In this document: positions 52,336 to 63,220 of the stretch, one piece after another
Position numbering within the stretch: the first letter of the stretch is position 1
Layout of the letters: the number at the start of each line of letters is the position of its first letter
DNA from: Oegoconia quadripuncta
Lineage: Eukaryota; Arthropoda; Insecta; Lepidoptera; Autostichidae
Length of the DNA: 64,000 nucleotides
Assembly (NCBI GenBank): GCA_949316235.1
Contig: OX438759.1
Span: 19,096,618-19,160,617, forward strand
Direction: 5' to 3'
Program-made: the position numbers and the translations under genes
Notes under the pieces: generated by a model
The model's database searches: none
Seen by the model: only the letters and a program-made list of their open reading frames with translations
Told to the model about the DNA's origin: nothing

Positions 52336-52690
52336 ATTTGGTTATATGTAACTAAACTTCAGATCACATTATCTTGATTCGATTTATAGGTAGTGTTCAA
52401 GTATCGTCAATAAAACTCCATCTTATTTCAGGATATAAACGCCATATTTTATGGGCTGAGTGACATTTTCACTCACTTTAACCTTTGACTTGTTATAGTC
52501 GAACTGTAAGTCGTTTATTGTGTAAGTGTCCAAAATATTTATAAAAAAAAAAAAAAAAAAAAAAATTGTGTCACCAAGATTGCGTTTCACTACAGCTTCG
52601 TGCATATGTATCCCTTACTCACGGCATACCCACCTGTGTGCCATGCACATATGCACGCACATACAGTCGGTCTCTTAACCGCATATCCAA
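52336..52690. other. non-coding spacer with an A-run
   Basis: A-run of about 23 at 52543-52565. No gene recognised. Confidence 0.4.
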
Positions 52691-52758
52691 TTAGCACTCG
52701 GTTTGGTTGGTGGTAGGGCATTTTAGTAAAAATGTCCGCCTGGCTAGCTACCACCATC
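52691..52758 (+). mobile_element. SINE-A piece, left of a nested LINE
   Basis: AGCACTCGGTTTGGTTGGTG to TAGCTACCACCATCTT, then the LINE T-run. SINE-A resumes at 52986. Confidence 0.8.
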
Positions 52759-52985
52759 TTTTTTTTTTTTTTTTTATTGAAGAGGTGGGCAAACGAGCAA
52801 GAGGCGCACCTGATGGTAAGTGTCACCGCTGCCCATAACCATCTACGGAAACGGAAGATCCGCAGTGGCGTTGCCGGCCTTTAAGGAAGGAATATGCTCG
52901 CTTCTTGAAGGTTCCCAGATCGTATCGGTTCGGAAAGACATCCGCTGGGAGCTTATTCCAAAAAGTAACGGTACGTGGAAGGAAA
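52759..52985 (-). mobile_element. LINE 3' end nested in SINE-A
   Basis: T-run (A-tail) at left; the minus strand encodes an ORF2 tail related to 12925 ([16 protein letters not shown], ...[11 protein letters not shown]). The copy ends near ACGGTACGTGG. Inserted at the CATCTTATC site of SINE-A. Confidence 0.7.
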
Positions 52986-53032
52986 TCTCATCTAAATCTG
53001 CCGCCAAACAGCAATGTTAATAGCATTGTGAT
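52986..53032 (+). mobile_element. SINE-A piece, right of the nested LINE
   Basis: CATCTAAATCTGCCGCCAAA to AATAGCATTGTG, then truncated. Confidence 0.75.
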
Positions 53033-53135
53033 TTTAAATAAAATTACTTAATGTTGTCCGATACCGTGACTTAATGAGATGCGAACGTTAAAGTGAATAA
53101 TTTCTATGGTCGATAGAATCTAAATCGTATTAGCT

Positions 53136-53462
53136 TTTTTTTGTTTTTATACACAACGGGTTAGCACTTGACCTCAATCACACCTGATGTTAAGTGAAGA
53201 TGAAGTCGAAGGTGGAAGCGTACTGATCCGGAAATCCCAACACATTTGGGGGACTGGCTCTGACAACCGGAACACAACAATGCCATTAATCTTGCTACTT
53301 GGGGGCAGATTTAGATAAGATGGTGGTAGCTAGCCAGGCGGACATTTAAAATGCCCTACCACCAACCAAACCGAGTACTTAAACATGTACCCCGCTGGGG
53401 ATCGAACCCGCGACCTTCGAATCGTAAACCCAATGTTGTTTACATTCAGCCACGGAGGCGGT
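53136..53462 (-). mobile_element. SINE-A, full-length
   Basis: Left T-rich end TTTTTATACACAACGGGTTA, right head with B-box GGTTCGATCCCCAGC. A short deletion near 53260 removes ATCTTATCT. Confidence 0.88.
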
Positions 53463-53597
53463 TAAAGGTTGTTTTAATGTTGTCACACGTTAGTATGACA
53501 GACTATCGGAACCCATTTCAACGTCGCAATATTTATTTACTCGAATTACTGTACCACACCCTCATATTTCACTGACAACTAATACTTTATACTTTAC

Positions 53598-53760
53598 CAG
53601 TTGTTAACCGTGACTTTGTTCGCATGGAACATTTTTTCAAAATCTGTTCAGCAAAAAAATTTGCCTATATGTTAATTCAGGTCCTTAGCTGTCTACCAAC
53701 CAAATTTCATCTAAATCCCTCTAGCCGTTAAGGCGTGAAGAGCTAATAAACGTACACTCA
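53598..53760. mobile_element. dispersed repeat with Helitron-like end
   Basis: CCAGTTGTTAACCGTGACTT resembles 44073-44095; the stretch CTGTCTACCAACCAAATTTC ... GGCGTGAAG is the uninterrupted form of the repeat split at 44710. Confidence 0.55.
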
Positions 53761-54121
53761 CACACAATTTATGAATTAGTGTTATTAAAGTGATAGCTGT
53801 CGTTTCATACAGATGTGTCCAAATCCACTAGCGCTACCGTTCGAGAGCAATCGGCTGTTTAACGCTCGATAGTCTCACAATTCAGAAAAGAGGATTGCAA
53901 TGTATTCAAATCCATCAAAGCAGACAAAGAATTATTCTACCACACCCTCATATCTCGATACTGACACCTTATACTTTATATTTTATATCCTTTCGCAATA
54001 AAATTTCGCTAGTTCCCAGCAGCAACGAATAGGGACGATAAATCTTGAGCGATTGCGATAGTGAACTCGTGCGAGTACTAGAAGATAGTGGATAGTACAA
54101 CGTGCTGTGATTCAGCGGTTT
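53761..54121. other. non-coding flank of the satellite
   Basis: No gene recognised. CACACCCTCATAT...CTGACA...TACTTTATA occurs twice (53552-53598 and 53942-53980), a short direct duplication. Confidence 0.4.
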
Positions 54122-55374
54122 CAGTGGTCGGGTGTCTTGAGAAAAACTGCTGGAGTGTGTGAAATTCAGGCTACCAACCGAATTTTGTTTTATAGCTATG
54201 CAGGGTTTATATTACATTATGAGATAGGAGTACCTATTCTAGTACATGAAACTGTTTTGTGTACTACTTTTATCTTTTCAGTGGGTGGGTGTCTTGAGAA
54301 AAACTGCTGGAGTGTGTGAAATTCAGGCTACCAACCGAATTTTGTTTTATAGCTATGCAGGGTTTATATTACATTATGAGGTAGGAGTACCTATTCTAGT
54401 ACATGAAACTGTTTTGTGTACTACTTTTATCTTTTCAGTGGGTGGGTGTCTTGAGAAAAACTGCTGGAGTGTGTGAAATTCAGGCTACCAACCGAATTTT
54501 GTTTTATAGCTATGCAGGGTTTATATTACATTATGAGATAGGAGTACCTATTCTAGTACATGAAACTGTTTTGTGTACTACTTTTATCTTTTCAGTGGGT
54601 GGGTGTCTTGAGAAAAACTGCTGGAGTGTGTGAAATTCAGGCTACCAACCGAATTTTGTTTTATAGCTATGCAGGGTTTATATTACATTATGAGGTAGGA
54701 GTACCTATTCTAGTACATGAAACTGTTTTGTGTACTACTTTTATCTTTTCAGTGGGTGGGTGTCTTGAGAAAAACTGCTGGAGTGTGTGAAATTCAGGCT
54801 ACCAACCGAATTTTGTTTTATAGCTATGCAGGGTTTATATTACATTATGAGATAGGAGTACCTATTCTAGTACATGAAACTGTTTTGTGTACTACTTTTA
54901 TCTTTTCAGTGGGTGGGTGTCTTGAGAAAAACTGCTGGAGTGTGTGAAATTCAGGCTACCAACCGAATTTTGTTTTATAGCTATGCAGGGTTTATATTAC
55001 ATTATGAGGTAGGAGTACCTATTCTAGTACATGAAACTGTTTTGTGTACTACTTTTATCTTTTCAGTGGGTGGGTGTCTTGAGAAAAACTGCTGGAGTGT
55101 GTGAAATTCAGGCTACCAACCGAATTTTGTTTTATAGCTATGCAGGGTTTATATTACATTATGAGATAGGAGTACCTATTCTAGTACATGAAACTGTTTT
55201 GTGTACTACTTTTATCTTTTCAGTGGGTGGGTGTCTTGAGAAAAACTGCTGGAGTGTGTGAAATTCAGGCTACCAACCGAATTTTGTTTTATAGCTATGC
55301 AGGGTTTATATTACATTATGAGATAGGAGTACCTATTGTAGTACATGAAACTGTTTTGTGTACTACTTTTATCT
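54122..55374. repeat. 157-bp satellite, eight tandem copies with dimeric pattern
   Basis: Units begin CAGTGGGTGGGTGTCTTGAG. The first unit is diverged at its start and the last has one extra change (55338). A site in GAG[A/G]TAGGAG reads A,G,A,G,A,G,A,A in order (54224, 54381, 54538, 54695, 54852, 55009, 55166, 55323). Units are otherwise almost identical. Overlapping 76-codon frames repeat with the units; 157 is not a multiple of three, so they are not one protein. Confidence 0.95.
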
Positions 55375-55480
55375 CACTCGGTCCCAAATTCACCGTGTAT
55401 ATTTTCACATTTCATGTAAAAATAATTATGTGTGTCGCTAAATGGGTCAAATAAACGATTCTTATTCTTATTCTTATACA
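55375..55480 (+). mobile_element. retroposon-like 3' end after the satellite
   Basis: CACTCGGTCCCAAATTCACC ... GTCAAATAAACG then (ATTCTT)n at 55458-55477, with AATAAA at 55450-55455. The satellite runs directly into it, so both may belong to one element. Confidence 0.5.
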
Positions 55481-56087
55481 TATATTCGTGCAAATATTTA
55501 TTTAAATAAAAATTGAGTTTTCATTTAATTCGTCATTACAAAAATTTGTTATAGACATTTTAAAGGAAAACCAAACGAAATCTTCGGCACGCAACTTAAT
55601 ACTTTTTAATCAACCTTTCGTCCAGCCTTACCAAAAACAACATTAAGTTATTTCGAAAATTAATCAAAATCTTAATTTTATGCTTCAACCAAGCTTTGTG
55701 GGCGTTGCAGCTGTGACAACATTATTTTCGCTCTCCTTTTACAGGGACGGCGTTAGGGAGTCATGGGGTCTGCTTTTAAGGCTGTTTAGTTATCATATTC
55801 TACACTATTACACAGGTAATGCTGCTAATAGCGTGTTGGGAAATAAGCCACCTTTTATGATATTTATTATAATAATTATTATATAATTTAAATGTGATAT
55901 TGTATTCATTTTGAGTAATAAATGATGTAGACCGACCTACCTAAAACATACAAAAAATGAAAGAGCGAAAGGTATCTTACACTTGTTCGGAATAAAATCC
56001 CTTCTAATCTAGTTAGGACTATTATAATTTCCCTGAATACGTATAGTAAATTATAATTTTCCCATTTCAAAAACTACAATTTACAAT
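55481..56087. other. non-coding stretch
   Basis: AT-rich; the 68-codon frame at 55680-55886 is unrecognised. Confidence 0.4.
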
Positions 56088-56690
56088 TAAATCTATATAT
56101 AATGCGGATTCAATTGCCATTGCGATATAGCAGCTAGCATAGTAGCACAACTTAACGACATAGAGCCTATGAAATTAAAGGAAGCAAGTATACCGCCGCC
56201 ACGTTGAGATAGCCATGAGTGAGATATCGGACCGATCTTGTGACGCAAATTTTCATAATCTGTCAAGTTGTATATGAAAAGTGACAATATTTAAGACACG
56301 ACAAATTTTGTCGATCAAACGAAACTTGAGTCGCAAACTATGTCACTTCATTGAGCAAACACATGCTCAACATAGGGCTCCGAGAAACAGGAATGTGCAG
56401 ATTTTGCCTCCTCGCAGAGGAAACACCTGCACATCTGCTGTGTGAATGTGGCCCGCTAATGCGTAAACGCAATATCCACCCGGGCAGCCACTTATTACAC
56501 CCGGATGAGATAAAAACCATCGGTGCCAGGAAAATTATCCAATTCCTCAAAGAGGCAAACCTGAGCAACGAACTGTAGGTTAGTGGCGATCACAATAGAT
56601 CGGCAACGGTCGCAGTGATACAGGTCTCCGTTGACCTGCAACAGCCACATACACATACAATACAATACAATGTCACTTCATATAGTACAC
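56088..56690 (+). mobile_element. LINE ORF2 end (RNase H / Cys-His type) with ATACA tail
   Basis: Starts at NADSIAIAI (RNase H region), has LSSCI and later HMLNIGLRETGMCRFCLLAE, ETPAHLLCECGPLMRKRNIH, IGARKIIQFLKEANL and a stop at 56576. A short UTR and CATACAATACAATACAATG tail follow. Frameshifts and stops make it a pseudogene. Confidence 0.7.
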
Positions 56691-56734
56691 AACACTCCAA
56701 TCTTTAGACCTACCATACGGCCATACCACACTAT

Positions 56735-57428
56735 AGATTAGTATATTTTAGTTATTTCCACAGCTTGATGTCTTACGGTATCTTGCTGAAGAAATGCCGC
56801 GGATATAAATACAATCTTCGTTTTACAAAAACGAGCCGTACGCGCAATTTATCAACTGAGACCTGCAGTGTCACTTAGAGATAGGTTTAAAGAGTATAAT
56901 ATTCTAACCTTCTCGTCACAGTACATTTTTGTAAAATGTGTGTGTAAAATGTATGTCAAAAAAAAATGGTATCATTTAGGAAAAATAGTGATAAACATGA
57001 TGTCAATACAAGAAATAAAGATAAACTTGCGCGTCACATAAGCCGCCTCCGGAAAGTCAGTAATTCATTTAAAGGGTTATGTACCTATACGCTTTTTCAA
57101 TAAGGTTTTCAATAAGGTTGATATACAAAATCTTCCTCTCAATAAATTTAAAAGTACTATAAAACAGAAATTTATGAAAGCATATTATAAAATATCAGAC
57201 TATGTAGATGATAATCATCCCTGGACATAATCAGATCGTTCGCATATGCCAGGCTATTTCACAATTAATAATGAAATATTAAAACCTTTGTAAAATCAAA
57301 GCCTGTTTTTAAAAGAGCAACCCTTCGAGTTTCTTGCTTGCATGCAGTAGCTTGAAAAATGTAAAATTGACTATTTTAAGTGTACTCTGTGTACCTACAT
57401 AATAAAGCATTTTTGACTTTGACTTTTG
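56735..57428 (+). mobile_element. jockey-like LINE 3' end
   Basis: ARLVYF-type start (TTAGTTATTTCCACAGCTTG), ORF2 tail with several frameshifts, UTR with AGAGCAACCCTTCGAG, AATAAA at 57401-57406 and a TTTGAC tail. Matches 28198-28715 and the UTR at 37026. Confidence 0.8.
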
Positions 57429-58000
57429 CAGCTCACGTTATAATGGCAATATTACGCTTGACGTGCCATCGACTGTACTTATAAATAGTAAATTTGTAAA
57501 GAGGGTGATAGTATGCAATTATTGAGAACTCATTACTTTCACCATATCCAAAATTTATCGTGTGCCCCTTCATTCAACCTGCTTCATTAAGCTTGTTAAA
57601 AAAACACCTTAGGGCACATTTAATGGAAAAACAAAAAATTGGAATTCCAAAGAGTTTCCTGTAGTGGAACTGCCTATGCACTTCTCTTTTTCCTTTTGTC
57701 ACATCATTATCATTCATTTAACTAGTTATCATAATTACTACTCAACACTAGCTGTATCAACAACCGACACTTTTCACTCACGATTGACCACAAATGTACA
57801 CGCAGACGGGAACATGCGCGTACTTTTATGCACTCGTACTTGTAGGGGTTGTAACTGAAAACCAGTGTTTCGCTCTTTAAGTGATGTGCCACACTGAGTT
57901 ATAATAAATTTGTGCTACTGCGGCACACACACGCTCTTTGTATTTTCTATTCTTTACTTTTATTTGTATATATAATTCTTTGTAATTTCAAAATTGTGTA
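57429..58000. other. non-coding stretch
   Basis: 57840-57930 (ACCAGTGTTTCGCTCTTTAA, GATGTGCCACACTGAGTT) is the reverse-strand relative of 61690-61765. Otherwise unrecognised. Confidence 0.4.
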
Positions 58001-58036
58001 AATAAATGCTTTATCTATCTATCTATCCATCTATCT
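58001..58036 (+). repeat. AATAAA plus (TATC)n tail
   Basis: AATAAA 58001-58006, (TATC)n 58011-58036. Matches the minus-strand tail at 47040-47080. Confidence 0.65.
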
Positions 58037-58252
58037 AACCCTAATTGCGACCCTGCCCTCCTGTTTACAGGGTGTCTGATTGGTGTACACCTTTATTTAC
58101 TCTGAACCTTCCTTATTTATGTTCAAGTAATGACCTCTTTAAGCTTATTTGGAGAGACTGTTTTTTGAGTGTCCCTAGTTGTTTACTTAGGAATATTAAT
58201 GAAAACCACAAGCTCTCGAGTAAACTCACGCACTTACGTATCAACCAACGAG

Positions 58253-58523
58253 TATACAGGGTGTAACGGTTAAGTGTAGTCATATTTTAAGGGCTTGTTC
58301 TACCCATCAATACGAACAACTTTTACTATGGGGGCAACTTCGAAATCGCGAAAAAAAAATCAGCTGTTTCATACATTGCATCGGGAGGTTATTGAAATTT
58401 TCTATGGAACAGCTCATTTTTTTTTCGCGATTTCGAAGTTGCCCCCATAGTAAAAGTTGTTCGTATTGATGGGTAGAACAAGCCCTTAAAATATGACTAC
58501 ACTTAACCGTTACACGGTGTATA
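58253..58523. mobile_element. foldback MITE with about 110-bp arms
   Basis: TATACAGGGTGTAACGGTTA at left; the right end read outward-in is TATACACCGTGTAACGGTTA. Arms run to about 58365 and 58410 and look almost perfect; the loop is about 45 bp. Non-coding. Confidence 0.85.
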
Positions 58524-58737
58524 GAGGTTGTGAGGAATTCACACTTGTGGAGGAAAGGGGAAGGGCCACCGGGCTGTTGGTGTGACCCGTCTAGCCTATA
58601 TGCAATGCCTTGAGAAAACTCCGTTAGCGCGATGTAGAATTCGGACTTTGATTGGGCGGTGTTTCATAATGACGCCTCCACTTACCTTCCTCATGGAATG
58701 TTGTATGTTGCCTGAGCTTGTTTCTCCAATATTTGTA

Positions 58738-59040
58738 GTACCTCAATCACACCTGATGTTAAATGAAGATGAGGCCGTAGGTGGAAGTGTACTGACCCGT
58801 AAACCCACACATTTGGGGAACTGGCTATGTTATCTCTGACAACCGGAACACAACAATGCTATTAACATTACTGCTTGGCGGCAGATTTAGATAAGATGGT
58901 GGTAGCTAGCCAGGCGGACATTTTAAAATGTCCTACCACCAACCAAACCGAGTACTTAAACATGTATCCCGCTGGGGATCGAACCCGCGACCTCCGAATC
59001 GTAAACCCAATGTTGTTTGCATTGAGCCACGGAGGCGGTC
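58738..59040 (-). mobile_element. SINE-A, tail-truncated
   Basis: Lacks the last 25 bp and A-tail. Body and head complete, with B-box GGTTCGATCCCCAGC on the minus strand. Confidence 0.85.
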
Positions 59041-59520
59041 ATCACGGCAGTCGGTACGAGAGAGATCTGAGATCGTCTTTTGTTTACATAGTAAGCAAGT
59101 TCCTTAGGATGACACTTTAGGTAAACGTCCGAAATATGTTTTATATCGAAAACCACTCAATATTTCACTCCATCAGATCCTCCACAATTTCATCGCAGAC
59201 GACAGAGCATTCAGTAAACAAGAAAATATACTGTCCCAATATATTGTTGTTCACTTTGTGTTATTTTTAACGGAAACGTCCGGTAAAAGACCTGGATAAA
59301 GTGGCGATGCCGTGGGACATTTTGAAAGCAAAAATATCTCCAGTTCAGTGGAACGTAGGAACAATTTTGTACCGTCATCTTTTATGCTAGAACAGCGTTT
59401 CTCAATCATATATCCCATTGTAAATGCAATGAGGGAGTTTTGTGTATACCTACCATGTTTATTTCCTTTCTCATCGAGGTAGAAATTTAGTTTTAAGCGG
59501 TATTCGCTGGATGTGGCACT
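59041..59520. other. non-coding spacer
   Basis: No gene recognised. Confidence 0.4.
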
Positions 59521-59672
59521 AGGAGCGTCGGTGGCTCAGCGATTAAGACTCGGTCTCCCAATTTAGGAGGTTCGGGTTCGATTCCCAGGCAGACCATGTA
59601 GGTTAGTTAGGTTATTCGACTGCTCTTAAACGGTGAAGGAAAACATCATGAGGAAACATGCATGCCATGCCT
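59521..59672 (+). mobile_element. SINE-D, 3'-truncated
   Basis: GAGCGTCGGTGGCTCAGCGA head, B-box GGTTCGATTCCCA, then GGAAAACATCATGAGGAAAC, ending CATGCATGCC. Confidence 0.75.
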
Positions 59673-59682
59673 GCAAAAACGT

Positions 59683-59706
59683 CAATTTCATAGGTAAGGC
59701 TAATAC
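59683..59706. mobile_element. solo mariner/MITE terminal repeat
   Basis: GTCAATTTCATAGGTAAGG then CTAATAC matches the right end of the MITE at 30096-30511. Nothing else of the element remains. Confidence 0.55.
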
Positions 59707-60270
59707 AATGGCCACAGTCATTTTAATAGTATAATGCAATTATGCTTTCAAATCGTATGATTATAATCTGCCAAGTAATATAGCTGGTCGGTAGCAAACT
59801 TAAGTTGGCCAACGTCCAAACAAGAAAGCTCATAACTCGGCAAAACCATGTTTTTAAGCAATAGCAGTTGCTTAGAACATGCTCGTAAATTTTAAGTTGC
59901 GACGTTTTGTATACGAGTACCTACATTGTATTTTGTGAGTCTTTAAGGAGGTTACTTCAAAATATATTTTTTTTACGAGGACGGTGCGAGGAGAAGTATT
60001 CAAAGAGTCTGAGAAAAATTATGAAAGTTACCGCGTATTAATAAATATTAGTGGCCAGTACTCTATTTAATTAGTATAAATTTAAATATAGGTATATATT
60101 ATATGTATTATTTTTTATATATATTATGTATGTATGTATGTAATCAATTAAAGTGTATTTGGGTAATTTATTTATTTTATTAAAATTAGTTTACGGCGCA
60201 CGCTACCTACATATCATGTGCGTAATGCTTCCTAACCCAAAGGTTGCCTGGAAGAGATCTATATCTATCC
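59707..60270. other. non-coding stretch
   Basis: AT-rich, (TATG)n at about 60127-60142. No gene recognised. Confidence 0.4.
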
Positions 60271-60271
60271 C

Positions 60272-60438
60272 ATGTTTGGCGGCAGATTTAGATAAGATGG
60301 TGGTAGCTAGCCAGGCGGACATTTAAAATGCCCCACCACCAACCAAACCGAGTACTAGATATGTATCTCGCTGGGGATCGAACCTGCTACCTCCGAATCG
60401 TAAACCCAATGTTGTTTACATTGAGCCACGGAGGCGGT
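60272..60438 (-). mobile_element. SINE-A head half
   Basis: GTTTGGCGGCAGATTTAGAT to GAGCCACGGAGGCGGTTAG; the 3' half is missing. Confidence 0.8.
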
Positions 60439-60477
60439 TAGAATTTTTCAATAATTATTACAGCACGTGCATAGTAT

Positions 60478-60655
60478 CCATGTCTTAAAAATTTGCAATT
60501 GTCATTTTTTAACAATTGCATAGTGCGCGTATGAGGGGCGGCGCATGCGTCAAGTGGCGCCATCTCACTGGCGAAGTGCGAACCACGAGCCCCGACACGA
60601 AGTGTGAGCCCCGACATTTGGTCGGGAAAGTAAGTAGGTACCTTTACCTAAGTCA
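60478..60655 (-). repeat. GC-rich dispersed repeat, copy 2
   Basis: Inverted copy of 41736-41905; has an extra GAGCCCCGACAC.AAGTGT piece. Class unknown. Confidence 0.7.
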
Positions 60656-60823
60656 TTCATTTTGGCCCTCCATAGAATGTTATGCTAAATTAGCAGCTAA
60701 GAAGTGGCATTCTCTAGGTCAGTCGATATTTTTTCATAATTACGCTTTTCGTACTTTACAGGCTCACTCAATGGGGATGAACTCCAAACCAACTGTCAAT
60801 TTTTGACCAAATCTTCAAATAAC

Positions 60824-61377
60824 AAAGGACAACAGCACAGATCCATACATCTTTGGGCCAGTTTGTTGTCACTTCAATTAATAAATATAGTCTTGAACTC
60901 TTAGTACCAGACGTGCTAAAAACCTAACACATATATTTTTAAAGGACTTTAGAAAAGAACAAAAGAGGTCTGAAATATGGTTTGGGGAACTTTGAAATTA
61001 TATACTGGCAACATTAACCACATGCATTCTCACGCATGGAAACAAGATGCTAGGCCAAAGAAAAATTGTTTTTTCTTTTCAGAGTCGTCCGTCGCTCGCT
61101 CGCTGATTCTGTTATCCCTACTTAAACTATAACCTCACAGTCAAAAATGTCAGTTGTCACTTGTCTATTTTTTTTTTTTTGGAAAGAATTTAGTTTTTGC
61201 ATAGTTTGTGAGCCAAAATGTTTTCTGAGAGCGATATTTTCAAATATTTCTTATAACTATACTAAGGTTCCAAAAATTATTTTGAATAGCTAAGTTGATA
61301 GTCTTTAGTACTGGCTTTTTTTAGGTGTACCTTTTATTAGGTGACAAAACACTGGCCCAAAAATGCTGATGTCTTTT
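60824..61377 (-). mobile_element. unclassified MITE-like element, copy 2 (554 bp)
   Basis: Inverted copy of 38295-38879 with few differences. Lacks the 28-bp insert. Same terminal repeats. Confidence 0.8.
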
Positions 61378-61785
61378 GATCAATGGCTAAAGAGATGACA
61401 ATGAAGTAATTGCCAATTGCCCACTGAGATTAGATAATATTCATCTAAATTACAGACTCTCGAACACCGTCCCAAGATCGCTAGTCTATCGGTCTGTTTA
61501 CTGTTTAAAGATGTAGGTAGACATAGTATCATTGATGGGTGACAGTGATAGATAGCCATTATACTGAGTCACATATCGTCACACTTCGTTACTAACAAAA
61601 TAACTTTTAATTATGCAAAATATCTTATATAAATCTATAATAATCTCAATGCCTACCATGATGTAGTTCCTCACGGCAACTCATCCTACACGGGTGCGAC
61701 AGAAAACCAGCGCCTCGCTCTTTGAGCGAAGCATTATGTTGAGTCGTTACCCATTCACTAATGCGGCACATATAGCAATATTTAT
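61378..61785. other. non-coding spacer
   Basis: 61660-61770 is an unclassified repeat shared with 57840-57930. No gene. Confidence 0.4.
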
Positions 61786-61789
61786 GCAA

Positions 61790-62028
61790 ATAAATAAATA
61801 ATAAATAAATATTTCGGACACTTACACCAATCATCTAGTCCCACACTAAGCAAAGCTTGTACTATGGATACTAGATAACCGATAAACATACATAAATATT
61901 TATAAAAACATCCATGACTCGGGAATAAATGTTCGTATTCATCATACAAACACTTACCCTTCGCGGGATTCGAACCCGCTACCGTTGGTTTCGCTGACAG
62001 GGTCACTATCCACTACACAAATCATAGC
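61790..62028 (-). mobile_element. SINE-B, full-length with (TAAA)n tail
   Basis: Left AAATAAATAATAAATAAATA tail, B-box GGTTCGAATCCCGC (minus strand). The terminal GACGACC is mutated. Confidence 0.85.
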
Positions 62029-62668
62029 CTAATTGTTATTTTGTTAATTTTTAATAATTCTTAACAATGTTGGTTTGTTGTAATGTACCTATTGTTATAT
62101 GTTTTAAGTAGTGAATAAACAGTTTTCTTTCTCTTCGAAATTTTTCGAAAATAAAAAAAAATATAGATAGTACTTTTCGAAATAGGTACCTACAGAGGTC
62201 CGCTTACTGAACTAGAGATTTCAGACTGCTGATGTATGAACAGTTAGCCGACCCATAAGAGAACAGGACCGAAGGCCAGAACAAACCACCCTCAAAGTTA
62301 TTAACTTTGAATCGCAATAAACTGAAGTGCTCCATACTTTCACTACAGAATTAGGGGATGTTATATATATATGTATATATATATAAAATACCACTTTAAC
62401 TATACGAATAAACATACAAAATAAGACTTTATGAGCTTGTAATAGGAGGTGAGTGGCGGTAAGTTTGATTGGTGGAAGCATTGTGTTTATGGTAAGGTTT
62501 AGTAGGGAAATATCCCTTTTTTATGAGGTAAGAATGGCTGTGCTTATGTATGAGCTTGGGTATTAAGATTGTTTATTTACTTCCTTTGAAAGTGTGACAT
62601 ACTAAGTTACGTTTTATTATGGAGAAGCTACTATGTGATGTCGAAATCGTATAACATGCGCATGTTGC
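62029..62668. other. non-coding stretch
   Basis: (TA)n-like sequence at 62360-62386. Unrecognised 60-86 codon frames. No gene. Confidence 0.4.
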
Positions 62669-62830
62669 TTGAAATTAGATACATTAAGACAAATATTTAA
62701 AGAGATTAATATTTTAAGATTTACGTCACAATATATATATGAAAATCTTGTATATGTTAAGAGAAATATATATTCATTCGAGAAACATTGTGACCGACAT
62801 AAAATCAATTACCTTTTAGTAGAGAAAATA
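62669..62830 (+). mobile_element. jockey-like LINE ORF2 fragment
   Basis: Encodes LRQIFKEINILRFTSQYIYE, NLVYVKRNIYSFEKH; compare 18608-18730. Diverged. Confidence 0.65.
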
Positions 62831-62936
62831 AGGTGCAATCGAAATGAAGCAAGTCTGTTATATGTATTTTCATTTGTACTTACATTTAATTGTTTTACTC
62901 AGAAACAAAATTTTTAAGGCTACTTTTTTTTTTTTT

Positions 62937-63220
62937 TTTTTTTATAAATATCCTTGGACATACACACAGCGCCATCTAGTTCCACAGTAAGCAACTATAT
63001 GCTTGTGTTGTGGATACCAGATGGTTGATATAATACATAAATACATTTTTTTTGTAAATAAATACTTATTATAAATGAAAACATCCATAACTCATCCATA
63101 ACATGTGTATACCCACATGTCCGTATTCATCACACAAACATATGCCCCCAGCGGGATTCGAACCCGCAACCTTTTGGTATAGTGGTCAGAGTTGCTAACC
63201 ATTACACCAAACAGGTCGTT
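62937..63220 (-). mobile_element. SINE-C, full-length
   Basis: T-run of about 20 and CCTTGGACATACACACAGCG at left; head ACGACCTGTTTGGTGTAATG and B-box GGTTCGAATCCCGCTGG on the minus strand. Confidence 0.85.

Noticed and set aside
54122..55374. CRISPR array
   Set aside because: The units are contiguous 157-bp copies with no spacers, in a eukaryotic window.
54107..55454. Seven near-identical 76-88 codon frames as a tandem gene family
   Set aside because: They overlap, the unit length is not a multiple of three, and each is just the 157-bp satellite unit read once and a half.
38295..61377. A single large inverted duplication linking 38-42 kb with 60-61 kb
   Set aside because: Two repeat pairs keep inverted order, but their spacing differs (about 3 kb versus 0.2 kb) and the DNA between does not match; independent insertions explain it.
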